From assembly GCF_009601705.1 (NCBI RefSeq), contig NZ_CP045687.1, positions 1,400,001 to 1,464,000 on the forward strand: DNA of 64,000 bases, in the 5' to 3' direction. The first letter of the stretch is position 1, and each line of letters begins with the position of its first letter. This DNA comes from Sulfolobus sp. E5-1-F (GTDB taxonomy: Archaea > Thermoproteota > Thermoprotei_A > Sulfolobales > Sulfolobaceae). The notes under the pieces are model-generated. The model made no database searches, was not told the origin of the DNA, and saw nothing but the letters and a program-made list of their open reading frames with translations. The position numbers and the translations under genes are program-made. This document shows, in pieces, positions 1 through 8,507 of the stretch.

Positions 1-262
1 GTTAATAATTTAAGGTAGTGCAGTTTCTTAGGCTGTTTTTAGGTGTCTGAAAACTTTATTATATTAGTTCGATCCTATTATTATATAACTATATTTTATC
101 GTCGGTATAATAGATAGTTTTCTAAATTAGGAGAGAATAATTAAAAGATATTAACTCGTTTGGTCTATCTTAGGCATGTTTTCATTTGCTATAATGTGAT
201 ATGAGATTATTTTGTAAATTATTCCAAGAGAGGATATAAATGAATCTAAAGGAGATATTTAT
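1..262. other. AT-rich stretch without a recognisable gene
   Basis: I see no open frame with family resemblance, no RNA signature and no clear repeat here. It precedes the first copy of the long repeat upstream of vapB. It may be decayed accessory DNA, like the rest of the first 6 kb. Confidence 0.5.
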
Positions 263-487
263 AGTACTTTGCGTGAATTTACCTCAAATTCCTTAAACCT
301 TAAACACTAAGACAGATTCTCTTCAAGGAGATTTAAGTAATTGTAAATAGATAGAGTATAAATACACCCTTCTTACATTGTAAAAATTAAATTGTAATTT
401 TGCCACTTACTATACTCACTAGTATCTTTCTTATATTGTAAAAATTAAACATTATATACTGTACGTCATTTTCAGAAAACTACTACT
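263..487 (+). repeat. Long diverged repeat, copy A (upstream of vapB)
   Basis: This stretch matches 1649-1823 in the same orientation. Both start AGTACTT, share CTCAAATTCCTTAAACCTTAA, share ATAAATACACCCTTCTTA and end in GTCATTTTCAG followed by AAACTACTACT. Copy A is about 50 bp longer because a segment around ATTGTAAAAATTAAA is present twice (near 378 and 434). It sits directly before vapB and so includes its promoter region. It could be a duplicated promoter of toxin-antitoxin cassettes or the edge of an old mobile unit; I do not recognise the family. Confidence 0.75.
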
Positions 488-568
488 ATAGGTGTTGTTA
501 GAGTTTTCACTTATGTGATAGTTCTCGAGGAGAATAGTTTATTAACCTATAGTCTATATACAGAATGT

Positions 569-790
569 ATGAAGACTATTATGATACGTGATGATGTTTA
601 TAAGAAGTTGGTGGAGATAAAGGGGGATAGGAGTTTTAGCGAAGTTATTGATGAGTTGATTGAAGATTCTAAGGAAGTTAGGAATAGGAGGTTAATGAGG
701 TTTTTTGGGATACTAAGTGAGGATGTTGAAATTAAGAGAATTAGGGAGATGTTGAATGAGGATCTTAGCAGACACGTCAGCTCTGATTGA
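569..790 (+). CDS. vapB: VapB-type antitoxin (CopG/DUF217-like)
   Basis: This 73-residue protein begins MKTIMIRDDVYKKLVEIKG and continues with SFSEVIDELI, the ribbon-helix-helix style N-terminus typical of Sulfolobales VapB antitoxins. The C-terminal half is charged, as expected for the toxin-wrapping tail. An in-frame GTG at 515 would add 18 residues unlike the family, so ATG 569 is preferred. The gene overlaps vapC by 35 bp, the usual coupled arrangement. The antitoxin would bind and neutralise VapC and repress the shared promoter (family knowledge). It lies between two copies of a long repeat, consistent with a mobile cassette. Confidence 0.85.
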   Translation: MKTIMIRDDVYKKLVEIKGDRSFSEVIDELIEDSKEVRNRRLMRFFGILSEDVEIKRIREMLNEDLSRHVSSD

Positions 791-1124
791 GTTTATGAGA
801 GGTAATGAGGTAGTCAAGAATATCATGTTTGATGCGGATAAGATTTATGTGAGTTCGTTGTCTGTTTTTGAACTACTGTTAGGCAAGGATAAGAATGTGT
901 TGGATTTTATTTCCTCGCTTGATGGAGTTCTTTCTTTAACTAAGAGGGATAGTGTTACTGCCTCTCTTATTTATAAGAGGTTAAAGGAAAATGGGAGTTT
1001 GATAGGATTGGTAGATATTCTAATTGCATCACAAGCTATGAATAGGAAGCTAACTGTTTTGACTAAGGATAAGGATTTTGAGAAGTTGGGAGCGATTGTT
1101 AATATTGCGTTAATAAAGAGTTAA
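756..1124 (+). CDS. vapC: VapC toxin, PIN-domain ribonuclease
   Basis: This 122-residue protein is the full length of a PIN domain. The acidic residues expected for the Mg-dependent nuclease site are visible: Asp6 in ILADTSALIEF, Glu39 in SVFELLLGK, Asp87 in GLVDILIASQA and Asp105/Asp107 near the end. VapC toxins cleave tRNA, rRNA or mRNA and are held inactive by their VapB partner; the target of this one cannot be read from sequence. Its start lies inside vapB, so the two are translationally coupled. All key residues are present, so it looks functional. Confidence 0.88.
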   Translation: MRILADTSALIEFMRGNEVVKNIMFDADKIYVSSLSVFELLLGKDKNVLDFISSLDGVLSLTKRDSVTASLIYKRLKENGSLIGLVDILIASQAMNRKLTVLTKDKDFEKLGAIVNIALIKS

Positions 1125-2524
1125 GCCTATTTGTGCTGTATTTTTACTAACTATTATATTTCTTGTAATTACAGAAATGATATTATTAAAGCAAAAAGTT
1201 CGGAAAGTCCGCAAAGCATATTCTGTAATATTTTAAGGCTTAAGTTGTTGAAGTTAATTTTGGTTAAAGAAAGTATTTACTAAGTAATGCTAGGGCAAGT
1301 TTTTATTATATTTCTCCTTGACGTGCAGTCATCATTTATCAGCAAAGACCAATTAGAACATCTGGTAATTGTTTTAAGCTAGAGTTTAAATAAAGTTATG
1401 GGAAAAAGAAGTTAATGAGATCGTGAATATTTCTCTAGTTTTTTAGACTAAAAAGTATATTTACGTAAATCTGATTCTGGGTAACTAAAGTGGCTTTCAT
1501 CTTAGTAGCTAATACTGGGGGACCGGATATTTTGACTAATCTTGTAGGTTGCTTACCTTATATAAGGTTATTTTAGTTATTGTTCGAAAGAATGCTCTAA
1601 CGTTGTTTATATTTTCTATCTAGCCGGAGAAAGATTATAATCTGGGATAGTACTTCGCATAAATTTACCTCAAATTCCTTAAACCTTAAATACCAACATA
1701 GATTCTCCTCAAGGACATTTAAGAATTATAAATAGTTTAAGCGTAAATAGTATAAATACACCCTTCTTATATTGTAAAAATTAAATATTATATACTTTAC
1801 GTCATTTTCAGTAAACTACTACTGGGATTTAACTTTTTTCTTTGGCTCAGTCCGGAAGAATAGGTAAGTCCAAGAGCTGATAGGATAGAAACGAAGGGTA
1901 GTTGAAGTCTTTACTCTTGACTATATTATCTTGTTTATGCTATTGTTATTGATATTCTGATCAACGATAAAGTTGTTATTAACTGTTACGGTAACTTAAG
2001 GGTAAAATGCAATATCCAAGCTTATCACGAAGTACTCTATCACTATACTAGGGTCTGAGGATTCGAATCTACAATCTGATTATGCATCATTAATGACTTT
2101 TCTTTCATCGTGATATGAACTTCACGGTTTGTTTGAAACTGTTGACAACGGTGTAATAGGTGTTTGGTGAGATTTAGGGAATTTGAGAGAAAAGAGGTTA
2201 CCCTTAAAGGTGATAAGTCAGAATAAGGAACTGTAAAGGTATACGGTGTAGTTTACTTGCTTCTAGTCTGAATCTTATAGAGATTGTTGAGATAACACAG
2301 TAAAAAAATAAGAAGTGTCAAACAGTGAGAAAAGCTCACTCAAATGGTCACTGACGAGTTTAAGCTGGTTAATGACTTTATTACACATATGATTATTTCA
2401 TGTATGGTATATGAGGTCTCCTTTATCTGGCATTTATTCTTAATGTTAACTTTTTCGTTTTATTATCTATATTTTTAAGTATTAGGAACTACTAAAGATC
2501 AAGTAGAAGACTAACTTTTTCACA
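1125..2524. other. Long region without a recognisable gene
   Basis: About 1.4 kb contains only short frames broken by many stops on both strands. The single clear element is the second copy of the long repeat at 1649-1823. Downstream of it, short stretches of possible protein fragments (around 1900 and 2160-2260) match no family I recognise. The region looks like decayed accessory DNA between the VapBC unit and the insertion sequences. Confidence 0.55.
1649..1823 (+). repeat. Long diverged repeat, copy B (no gene downstream)
   Basis: This is the second copy of the element at 263-487, in direct orientation and about 1.39 kb away. Its core runs continuously through the same landmarks, without the internal duplication seen in copy A. 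No intact gene follows it, so if the element is a promoter it is now an orphan. The two copies bracket vapBC and could have arisen by duplication of a cassette or by recombination between mobile units. Confidence 0.75.
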
Positions 2525-2532
2525 ATATAGAA

Positions 2533-3372
2533 GAGTGTGGTCAACAATTTCATGCATTTGAAATATTTGCATTTATTATCACTCCCCTATCCACTAAATA
2601 CACTTGAGTATAAAGAATGTTGTAGATTAGGAAGAAGGTCGAGAGCCAACTCGTAATCGTTAACCTATTTGAACTCCAAGGGAAATGAAAGTCCATAGAG
2701 GAGAGCCTATGCTTTAATGTCCTAAACCCTTGCTCAGCGTAATCCCTCCTACCAAACGTAACCCACTTGTGCCCAACATTAAACCAGTCAAATGCATTAT
2801 AAGCTGGTAAACCATCATGCAAGTAAACCACTCGATCAACCCTCTTAAAGTACCTACTCGCGATCTCCTCAATCCCCCTCATGTTAACTAGGACTATTAA
2901 CACGTGAAAACCACTCCTCAAGCCATGAAGAAAGGAATAGCCTTTGTCACAACATCCCTAACGATCCAAACATAATAGTAATTACCCCTAACGCAAACAA
3001 CCTTAGTCTCGTCAATAGCGTAAAGACTCAAGGACACTACATACTTAACCCTACCAAGCCTCTTATAATAGTAAAGCAAAGTGGAGTGTGGTAACGTAGT
3101 CCTCCAAGAGGATAAGCCAGCTAGATAACTCGCTAAGCCTAACGCGACCTCCTCCCTAACGTGAAATCTTGGCTTAAGATTAATATTATACTCCATTAGG
3201 ATTAAAATAACTTGGGTGAGCACGGGAATATTCCATCTGTTCATCAAGTGCTCACCAATAAAAATCCCGTGCTCACCCAAAAAGGTATTACGCTAAATAA
3301 AAACAATTTATTTCTATAATAGAAGCAACTTATACGATTAATTTCAAATTAATTAAATTGTTGACCACACTC
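2533..3372. mobile_element. IS6-family-like insertion sequence, 840 bp, with perfect 8-bp target duplication
   Basis: The ends are perfect 18-bp inverted repeats: GAGTGTGGTCAACAATTT at 2533-2550 and its complement at 3355-3372. The element is flanked on both sides by ATATAGAA (2525-2532 and 3373-3380), an 8-bp target duplication as expected for IS6-type transposition. It carries one transposase reading region on the minus strand, split by a frameshift. Size and transposase motifs recall the short Sulfolobus elements of the ISC735/ISC774 group. Intact ends and duplication indicate a fairly recent insertion. Confidence 0.93.
2550..3280 (-). pseudogene. IS6-type transposase in two frames
   Basis: The upstream part (3280-2918) contains YAIDETKV, with the first catalytic Asp, and ends after AIPFFMA. 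The downstream part (from 2921) contains VVYLHDGLPAYNAF, with the second Asp, and AEQGFRTLKHRL, with the catalytic Glu. Together they form a complete short DDE transposase of the IS6 type. The switch is -1 at GCT-TGA: adding one T would give GCTTTGAGG and join the parts. It could be programmed frameshifting, which occurs in some insertion sequences, or an inactivating deletion. The start chosen is a GTG and is uncertain. Confidence 0.82.
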
Positions 3373-3467
3373 ATATAGAAAGTGAAGCCAATTTAGATAT
3401 ATAATATACAAAATTAAGTTTAGATTTTACTCGGAAATTTATAAACTTTATAGAGTATACATTTCCT

Positions 3468-3820
3468 ATGTCAGGTCAAAGATATAAGCGGTCTAGGTTA
3501 GATATTGAGCTTGAGATACTTTCAGCTTGCAGAAGTCCTATGAAGAAGACCCCCTTAATGTATAAGGCGAGATTAAGCTTTGAGTTAGCCAGGAAATATC
3601 TTGGAGACTTACAAGAGAGAAATCTTCTTTATTACATGGATTAACATTTCACACTACTCGTAAAGGGTATGCGTATCTGGAAAAACTTCAAGAATGGAAA
3701 AATAAGAGTGTTGAACTTAGTAGCATTACGGAAGATTTACAAAAGTTCACTTCAATAAATTTAGAAGATAAAGGCGATTATAAGAGGGAGAAAAAGCCGG
3801 AGAAAATAGCGGAGTCTTAA
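3468..3820 (+). pseudogene. Winged-helix DNA-binding protein, frameshifted
   Basis: The first frame starts MSGQRYKRSRLDIELEIL and continues through a helix-turn-helix region to LLYYMD before a stop at 3642. In the -1 frame the protein continues LTFHTTRKGYAYLEKL and ends at 3820, giving about 117 residues. The pattern fits the archaeal HTH_45/Sso10a-like winged-helix family, where a TxKGxxYLE motif ends the wing. The break lies at GATTAAC; one more T would restore the frame. It sits just right of the IS6 element and may be a casualty of the decaying zone, or a recoded gene. Confidence 0.7.
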
Positions 3821-4001
3821 AGGTGTTAAGATATAGTTAAAAAGGAATAGGTTATATAAATAATGTTTTTTCAATATTTTTCTATTATAATTTTTCATAA
3901 TAACATTTATCTTAACATATAAATATTGAGAACTTACGCTGATTTATTAAGAGATCTTAACAATGTAAAGCTGAGGAAATTTCCCAGATTCGTACAGACT
4001 T
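3821..4001. other. Spacer between broken winged-helix gene and ISC1234-like element
   Basis: This spacer is mostly AT-rich. From about 3926 to 4001 one plus-strand frame stays open (MRTYADLLRDLNNVKLRK and on, if a TTG start is used) and stops exactly as it enters the insertion sequence. It may be the head of a gene cut by the insertion, but the far side of the element does not continue it in an obvious way. Confidence 0.4.
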
Positions 4002-5232
4002 GAGAGAGTGTCCCAAACGCAAATAATTCAATAAATCTATGTACAAGTTTATAGATAATTATTCAAAATACAAGATAAACTGCTGAGAAATTCTGAATTT
4101 TCTCTTGAAGCAAAAGGTGGAGTAATACTTAAAGGGAACCGAGAGGGTGTAATACTGATTCCCATGAGCAAACAGGAAAGGATACTATACCCCACCGGTT
4201 CCCAAAGAATACTTATCGGCAAAGCATAAAACTCTTGTGAAAATGAACTACGTACTAACCACGTTCACTTCTCTGGTCTCTCCGACCTCTACGTACTGAG
4301 AGCATTAATAGTATGGACATGCTCCTACAGGGACGTATGGTGCTACTACCATACCGATATCGTAGTCAGATGGTTCCTAGGAGAACCAAAATCAGAAATC
4401 CATAGGAGAGCCAAGAGGCTCAGGATGGAGATAAAGGACGTGTTCCAGAAGTACGTAAAGGAATTGGAGACAAGAATGAACATGCTGAACAATTACCTAC
4501 CGAGCAGCGCACTATACGGTAGAGTAGGGAAGCTCTGGGCCGTAGACTCCTTCCTCATTGAAGTCCCCTTCAAGACTAACAAGGAGACTTTTAAGAAGAA
4601 ATTCGAACTTGAATTAAGGAGGAGGAACTACAAGCAAGCAGCTAAACTGCTTTACCATTACTTAAATAGTAAGGTGAGGTTCAAGGGAGAATTCGCTAAG
4701 AAGAGGAACTTCGGCTTCAAGGTATTCACTCTCATGTCACCAACAATGATCGTTCACGAGATTCAAGTGGAAATGGCTAACTTCCCCGACAACAAGGTCG
4801 GCTTCTCTGTCAGCGGTTACAAGGTGGTGGATAGGGGGTTTCTAGGCAAATCGTCAACTTGGTTGATCGGTTTTCCAAGTTTCAGAAGGTACGTGGAGTT
4901 TTTCGGGATCTTCTTGAGGAGGTATTGGAGACCCTACGCGACAAACCGGGAGATGAACTCTTCGTTTACGTAATAGCGTTGATCTACAACGCCATGATCT
5001 ACACGTCTGTATTGTCACGAGTTCCAGAGAGTTAGGACGTTGAGAAACGAGAGTAGTGTAGGCTATGTTTGAAATTCTGTTTTTCTCCACAACCTATTAT
5101 TTTCTATTACAATATAGGATTAATCTCTTGCTGTATTGAAAGATGTAATTGTATTTAATGCTTTATTTTATATAATATTATATTTCTCCCCTTCAAGCTT
5201 TATTGAATTATTTGCAATCGGGACACTCTCTC
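4002..5232. mobile_element. ISC1234-like insertion sequence (IS5-type), degraded
   Basis: The ends are 34-bp inverted repeats at 4002-4035 and 5199-5232, differing only in a few central bases; the outermost bases are GAGAGAGTGTCCC. Total length is 1231 bp, close to the roughly 1.23 kb of ISC1234. The single transposase gene inside is broken in several places. I find no convincing direct target duplication. The right end abuts another transposase remnant, so this element probably inserted into, or recombined with, that older one. Confidence 0.82.
4039..5035 (+). pseudogene. ISC1234-like transposase, multiply broken
   Basis: The gene can be followed from MYKFIDNYSKYKI (4039) through a -1 break near 4090 and a stop at 4227. 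A long intact part follows (frame of 4425-4840) with WAVDSFLIEVPF, which carries a likely catalytic Asp, and GYKVVDRGF. A second -1 break lies in the G-run near 4835. The tail then reads VDRFSKFQKVRGVFRDLLEEV and on to SRVPES at 5035. The pieces together match a full IS5-type transposase of about 330 residues. At least two frameshifts and a nonsense codon make it inactive. Confidence 0.78.
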
Positions 5233-5804
5233 GACCAATACCAAGAGTCGAAGACAACCCTCATCACTTGAAACTTCTCTCTCAGCTTCATTAATGCAGA
5301 GGCCATCTGGATCTTGGTTTGGAACTCCTTCACCATTCGTACATTTCTCTAGTAGCGTAGGGGAAGGCTCCTATCATGTAAGCTTTCTTGGTGTTCAGAT
5401 CGTAGATTGCGATTGTTAGTAATTGGACTCCGGATTCGAATCTCTTGTGTGCTTGACACATGATGTAGTTTCCTTGTCCGCTCGCTCTGTTTCTAGCTCT
5501 AGCGTATTCCTTGTGGTCGAACGTGTCGTCGATTATGATCACTACTGGTCCTTTGATTAGTTCTCTTAATTTGTCTAAGTAGTTCGTCCACGCTTTTTCC
5601 ACTTCCTCTAACGCTTTGAGTAGGTTGTAATCTAGGTTGAACGTTTCTGAGATGTTCTTCACGCTAGCTTATGAATGCGATTAAGGCTAGCGCGATAACC
5701 TTTTTTGTTAGTCCTTGCATCCTTAGTGTTCCTACTACGAAATTGATGGTGTTTACGAGCTCTGTCTTAGCTCTACTTGCCAAGTCCTTGATCTCGTTTT
5801 TCAT
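5233..5804 (-). pseudogene. Truncated transposase remnant (ISC1439/IS4-like)
   Basis: Minus-strand fragments read MKNEIKDLASRAKTELV from 5804, then after a +1 break KNISETFNLDYNLLKALEEV with VVIIIDDTFDHKEYARARNR, which has the first catalytic Asp region. After a -1 break at TGGTGA it reads VKEFQTKIQMASALMKL and VVFDSWYWS with the second Asp region, stopping at the edge of the ISC1234-like element. The C-terminal part with the catalytic Glu is missing. Family assignment to ISC1439-like elements is from memory of motifs and is tentative. Confidence 0.7.
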
Positions 5805-5821
5805 ACCTTTTAATAAAATGA

Positions 5822-5869
5822 CCTAGAATGTTAAAAACTTTCTAGGTAGTACCGTAGACTCGGTACTAC
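5822..5869. repeat. Two adjacent hairpins between transposase remnant and ABC operon
   Basis: CCTAGA at 5822-5827 pairs with TCTAGG at 5841-5846. Next to it GTAGTACCG at 5846-5854 pairs with CGGTACTAC at 5861-5869 around a 6-base loop. The pair lies between the start of the transposase remnant and the stop of the ABC ATPase. It may be the inverted end of the old insertion sequence, or a structure ending the transporter transcript; the sequence alone does not decide. Confidence 0.5.
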
Positions 5870-5903
5870 TAAGGGAAAATATGATAACTGCTGAATATTA
5901 TTT

Positions 5904-6878
5904 TTATTCTTGTACCAATTGTCCATCATTATACTTTCTGTATTTAATTATTTCAAATCTAACTTCTTGGCCTACATCATAAAATTCTTGAGATAGGATA
6001 GTTATATTATTATTTTTGAAATTACATATTAAATATCTTGACTCTCCCGAAGCTTCTACTGATTCTACTGTACAAGATAGATTACCTTTTCCTACTTCTA
6101 CCCATTCTGGCCTAAACCCTATTTCTTGTACTTTTTCTTCCATTAAGTCTCCTGGTAAGAAATTCATTGGAAACTCGCCTACGAATTGCGCTACCCATTT
6201 TGTTTTTGGATATTCGTACAGTGTTTTAGGATCACTAACTTGTTCAAATTTGCCTTTATGAAGTACAGCAATTCTATCTGCTAGACTTAAGGCTTCTTTT
6301 TGATCGTGAGTTACGTAAATGAACGTACCTTTCAATTCTTTTTGTATTCTTTTCAATTCTCCCCTAGCTATTGTTCTTACTCTAGCATCTAGATTACTCA
6401 ATGGTTCATCCAATAGGAAATAGTTTGGATTTCTTACAATTGCCCTAGCCAGTGCGACCCTTTGTTGTTGCCCTCCACTGATTTGTGTTACTTTTTTATC
6501 TAATATTTCTGTTATGCCTAAAAGTTTCGCCACTTTTTCTACTCTTTCCATTATTTCTTCTTTTTTGATTCCCCTCATCTTGAGTGGAAACGCTATATTA
6601 TCTCTTACTGACATGTTTGGATATAGTGCGTAGTTTTGAAATACCATAGCAACGTTTCTCTTCTCTGGAGGTTTATCCGTAATGTCTACGCCATCTACTA
6701 AAATTTTTCCCTTATCTGATTTTTCAATTCCAGCTAGGATTTTCAATAATGTTGATTTCCCTTCTCCACTTGGTCCTAGTATTACAAAAAACTCTCCAGT
6801 CTCTATCTTCTCGGTTATGCCATTAATTACAATGTTTTTACCATATTTCTTTACAATATCTACTAATTCTACAGTCAT
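5904..6878 (-). CDS. Sugar ABC transporter, ATP-binding subunit (MalK/GlcV-like)
   Basis: This 324-residue CUT1-type ATPase drives sugar uptake from the cytoplasmic face. It shows Walker A GPSGEGKST (residues 35-43), the Q-loop Gln81, the signature SGGQQ (134-138), Walker B YFLLDEP (153-159) and the H-loop THDQKEAL. A C-terminal OB-type regulatory domain follows (about 235-324), slightly shorter than in GlcV or MalK. The start overlaps the end of the upstream permease gene by 4 bp. It is the last gene of a four-gene operon with two permeases and a binding protein; the sugar is not readable from the sequence. Confidence 0.92.
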   Translation of the reverse strand: MTVELVDIVKKYGKNIVINGITEKIETGEFFVILGPSGEGKSTLLKILAGIEKSDKGKILVDGVDITDKPPEKRNVAMVFQNYALYPNMSVRDNIAFPLKMRGIKKEEIMERVEKVAKLLGITEILDKKVTQISGGQQQRVALARAIVRNPNYFLLDEPLSNLDARVRTIARGELKRIQKELKGTFIYVTHDQKEALSLADRIAVLHKGKFEQVSDPKTLYEYPKTKWVAQFVGEFPMNFLPGDLMEEKVQEIGFRPEWVEVGKGNLSCTVESVEASGESRYLICNFKNNNITILSQEFYDVGQEVRFEIIKYRKYNDGQLVQE

Positions 6879-7678
6879 CCTTTTATCCCTCCCGCTAGAT
6901 ATTCTCCTCTTAGATATTTTTGCAATGCGAAAGTTAAAATTATTACAGGAATTGTAAATATTAGCGAAAACGCTATCCCTGCTAATAGGTTTCCTCTGGT
7001 TACATCTTGATATATTGTTACTGGAAGTGTAGAGTGATAAGGGATTAATAGGATTGCATAAGTGAACTCATCCCATGAGAACATCCATGATATTAAGAAT
7101 GCTGCCGCTATACCGGGTGCTGCTAGTGGCAAGAGAACCGAAAATAACCTATTAAATAAATTTGCGCCATCAACTCTAGCTTGATGTTCAAGGTCAATAG
7201 GTATTGACGAGAATGTGCCTTGCAAGATGAACGTAGCTAATGGTAGTGTTATTAGTGTCTGAGCTAGGGCTAGACCTATTACGGATTCAAAAAGGTGAAG
7301 TTTAAGAAAATCAACTACTATTGGGATGCCTATTACTATTGCTGGCATCATATTGGTAACTAGTAAAAGGATAATTATGGAATATGATATGGCTCTTGGT
7401 AGTCTACTTAAACCATATCCCGCTGGAATAGCTAATGCTATGGTAATGATTCCAACTAATGTTGCTGTTTCCAGACTTTTTATGAACGGATCAATGAATG
7501 CTGTACCTTGTAATGCTGTTATTAGGTTATTTAGTGTTAGTGATACCGGTAACAGTGAGGGAAATTTGGCTAAGACAGTATATTTCGGAGAATTAAATGC
7601 GAGTAGTACTAAAATGTAAAGTGGAAATAGAAAGTAAATTCCTACTATAATTGCACCTAAATATGTCCACCATCTCAT
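6875..7678 (-). CDS. Sugar ABC transporter permease (MalG-like)
   Basis: This 267-residue membrane protein has six predicted hydrophobic segments, beginning near residue 7. The coupling-helix EAA motif region is visible as HQARVDGANLFNRLFSVLLPLAAPG, shown here only in part by its Asp-Gly core and the following LPLAAPG. This places it in the MalG-type half of CUT1 importers. It forms the channel with the neighbouring permease and receives sugar from the binding protein outside the membrane. It is the third gene in the operon, overlapping the ATPase gene by 4 bp and separated by one base from the first permease. Confidence 0.9.
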   Translation of the reverse strand: MRWWTYLGAIIVGIYFLFPLYILVLLAFNSPKYTVLAKFPSLLPVSLTLNNLITALQGTAFIDPFIKSLETATLVGIITIALAIPAGYGLSRLPRAISYSIIILLLVTNMMPAIVIGIPIVVDFLKLHLFESVIGLALAQTLITLPLATFILQGTFSSIPIDLEHQARVDGANLFNRLFSVLLPLAAPGIAAAFLISWMFSWDEFTYAILLIPYHSTLPVTIYQDVTRGNLLAGIAFSLIFTIPVIILTFALQKYLRGEYLAGGIKG

Positions 7679-7679
7679 G

Positions 7680-8507
7680 TTATCTACCTCCGGAGAGTTT
7701 GATTACTATGCCAGAAAATACTAGGATGAACCCAAGAAGTATCGTTGCTGAAGCTAAGGCTAATCCAACCTCTGGAAAGGTTGTAGTGTACAAATCGTAT
7801 ATTAAAGTAGTGAGAAGAGGGGGATGCTCGCCAATCAGTATTAATGGCAAAGCAAATATGTTGAATTCTTGCACTCCCCTTAGAATAAGTGATATCCCAA
7901 TGAAGCTTCTAAGGTTTGGTAGTGTTATGTAGAAAAATCTCCTAATCGGCCCAGCTCCATCTATTGCAGATGCATAATATAATTCCTTTGGTATTGAGGA
8001 CATTCCAGCCAACAAGATTAAGGCTATAATGGGTGTGTTTTTCCAGCTGTCCGCAATCATCACCACCAATAACGACGTGATTGAAGATTGGTACCAGTTT
8101 ACGTTAAGACCAAAGAGAGAATGAAGAATTGCGTTAGCGTATCCTCCTGAGGTTTGAAAAATGAAGCTGAAAGTTACTGCTGCAACAACTGTTGCAATGC
8201 CCATTGGGATTATTGTTATTGTAGATAAAGCTCTTTTTCCAAAGAATTCTCTACTAAGAACTGATGCAACTAGAAAACCTAGAGCTAACTGTATTGCTAG
8301 TGCACCAATTGTAACTACAATTGTATCAATTATTGCGCCAGACAAATTAAAATACGATAGCTCTTTATAATTATATAAAGAGAAACCCCCATGCGGATCT
8401 TGAAAACTTAAATAAACGGCTTCAATAGTAGGAAAAAAAGCAAAACCAATTACGTATCCCAATGCAGGAAGTATTAATAAAAAAAGGGTTAACTTCACTT
8501 TACTCAC
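7680..8507 (-). CDS. Sugar ABC transporter permease (MalF-like)
   Basis: This 275-residue membrane protein starts with a hydrophobic helix (LTLFLLILPALGYVIGFAFF) and has about six membrane spans. The EAA-like loop reads YYASAIDGAGPIRRFFYITLP, where the Asp-Gly pair and the following LP are the conserved contact for the ATPase. It belongs to the MalF/UgpA-type permeases. The start overlaps the binding-protein gene by 4 bp, so translation is coupled. Together with the second permease it makes the transmembrane pore. Confidence 0.9.
   Translation of the reverse strand: MSKVKLTLFLLILPALGYVIGFAFFPTIEAVYLSFQDPHGGFSLYNYKELSYFNLSGAIIDTIVVTIGALAIQLALGFLVASVLSREFFGKRALSTITIIPMGIATVVAAVTFSFIFQTSGGYANAILHSLFGLNVNWYQSSITSLLVVMIADSWKNTPIIALILLAGMSSIPKELYYASAIDGAGPIRRFFYITLPNLRSFIGISLILRGVQEFNIFALPLILIGEHPPLLTTLIYDLYTTTFPEVGLALASATILLGFILVFSGIVIKLSGGR

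Noticed and set aside
2060-2160. Possible C/D-box RNA near GTGATATGAACTTCACGG
   Set aside because: The C box is poor and no D box lies at the right distance; the region looks like decayed DNA.
3926-4001. Short open plus-strand frame running into the ISC1234-like element
   Set aside because: It could be a truncated gene, but no family is recognisable and the sequence on the far side of the element does not continue it, so it is only mentioned in the spacer entry.
4425-4973. A 182-residue intact transposase gene
   Set aside because: It is only the middle of a larger frameshifted transposase whose N-terminal part (from 4039) and C-terminal part (to 5035) are readable in other frames.
4854-5090. 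Open minus-strand frame of 78 codons over the end of the ISC1234-like element
   Set aside because: It is the antisense of the transposase tail, which has clear family sequence in its own broken frames; the minus-strand product has no resemblance to any family.
5330-5662. A 110-residue gene on the minus strand
   Set aside because: Its sequence is the DDTFDHKEYARAR segment of a transposase and both neighbouring frames continue that protein, so it is a fragment of a pseudogene.
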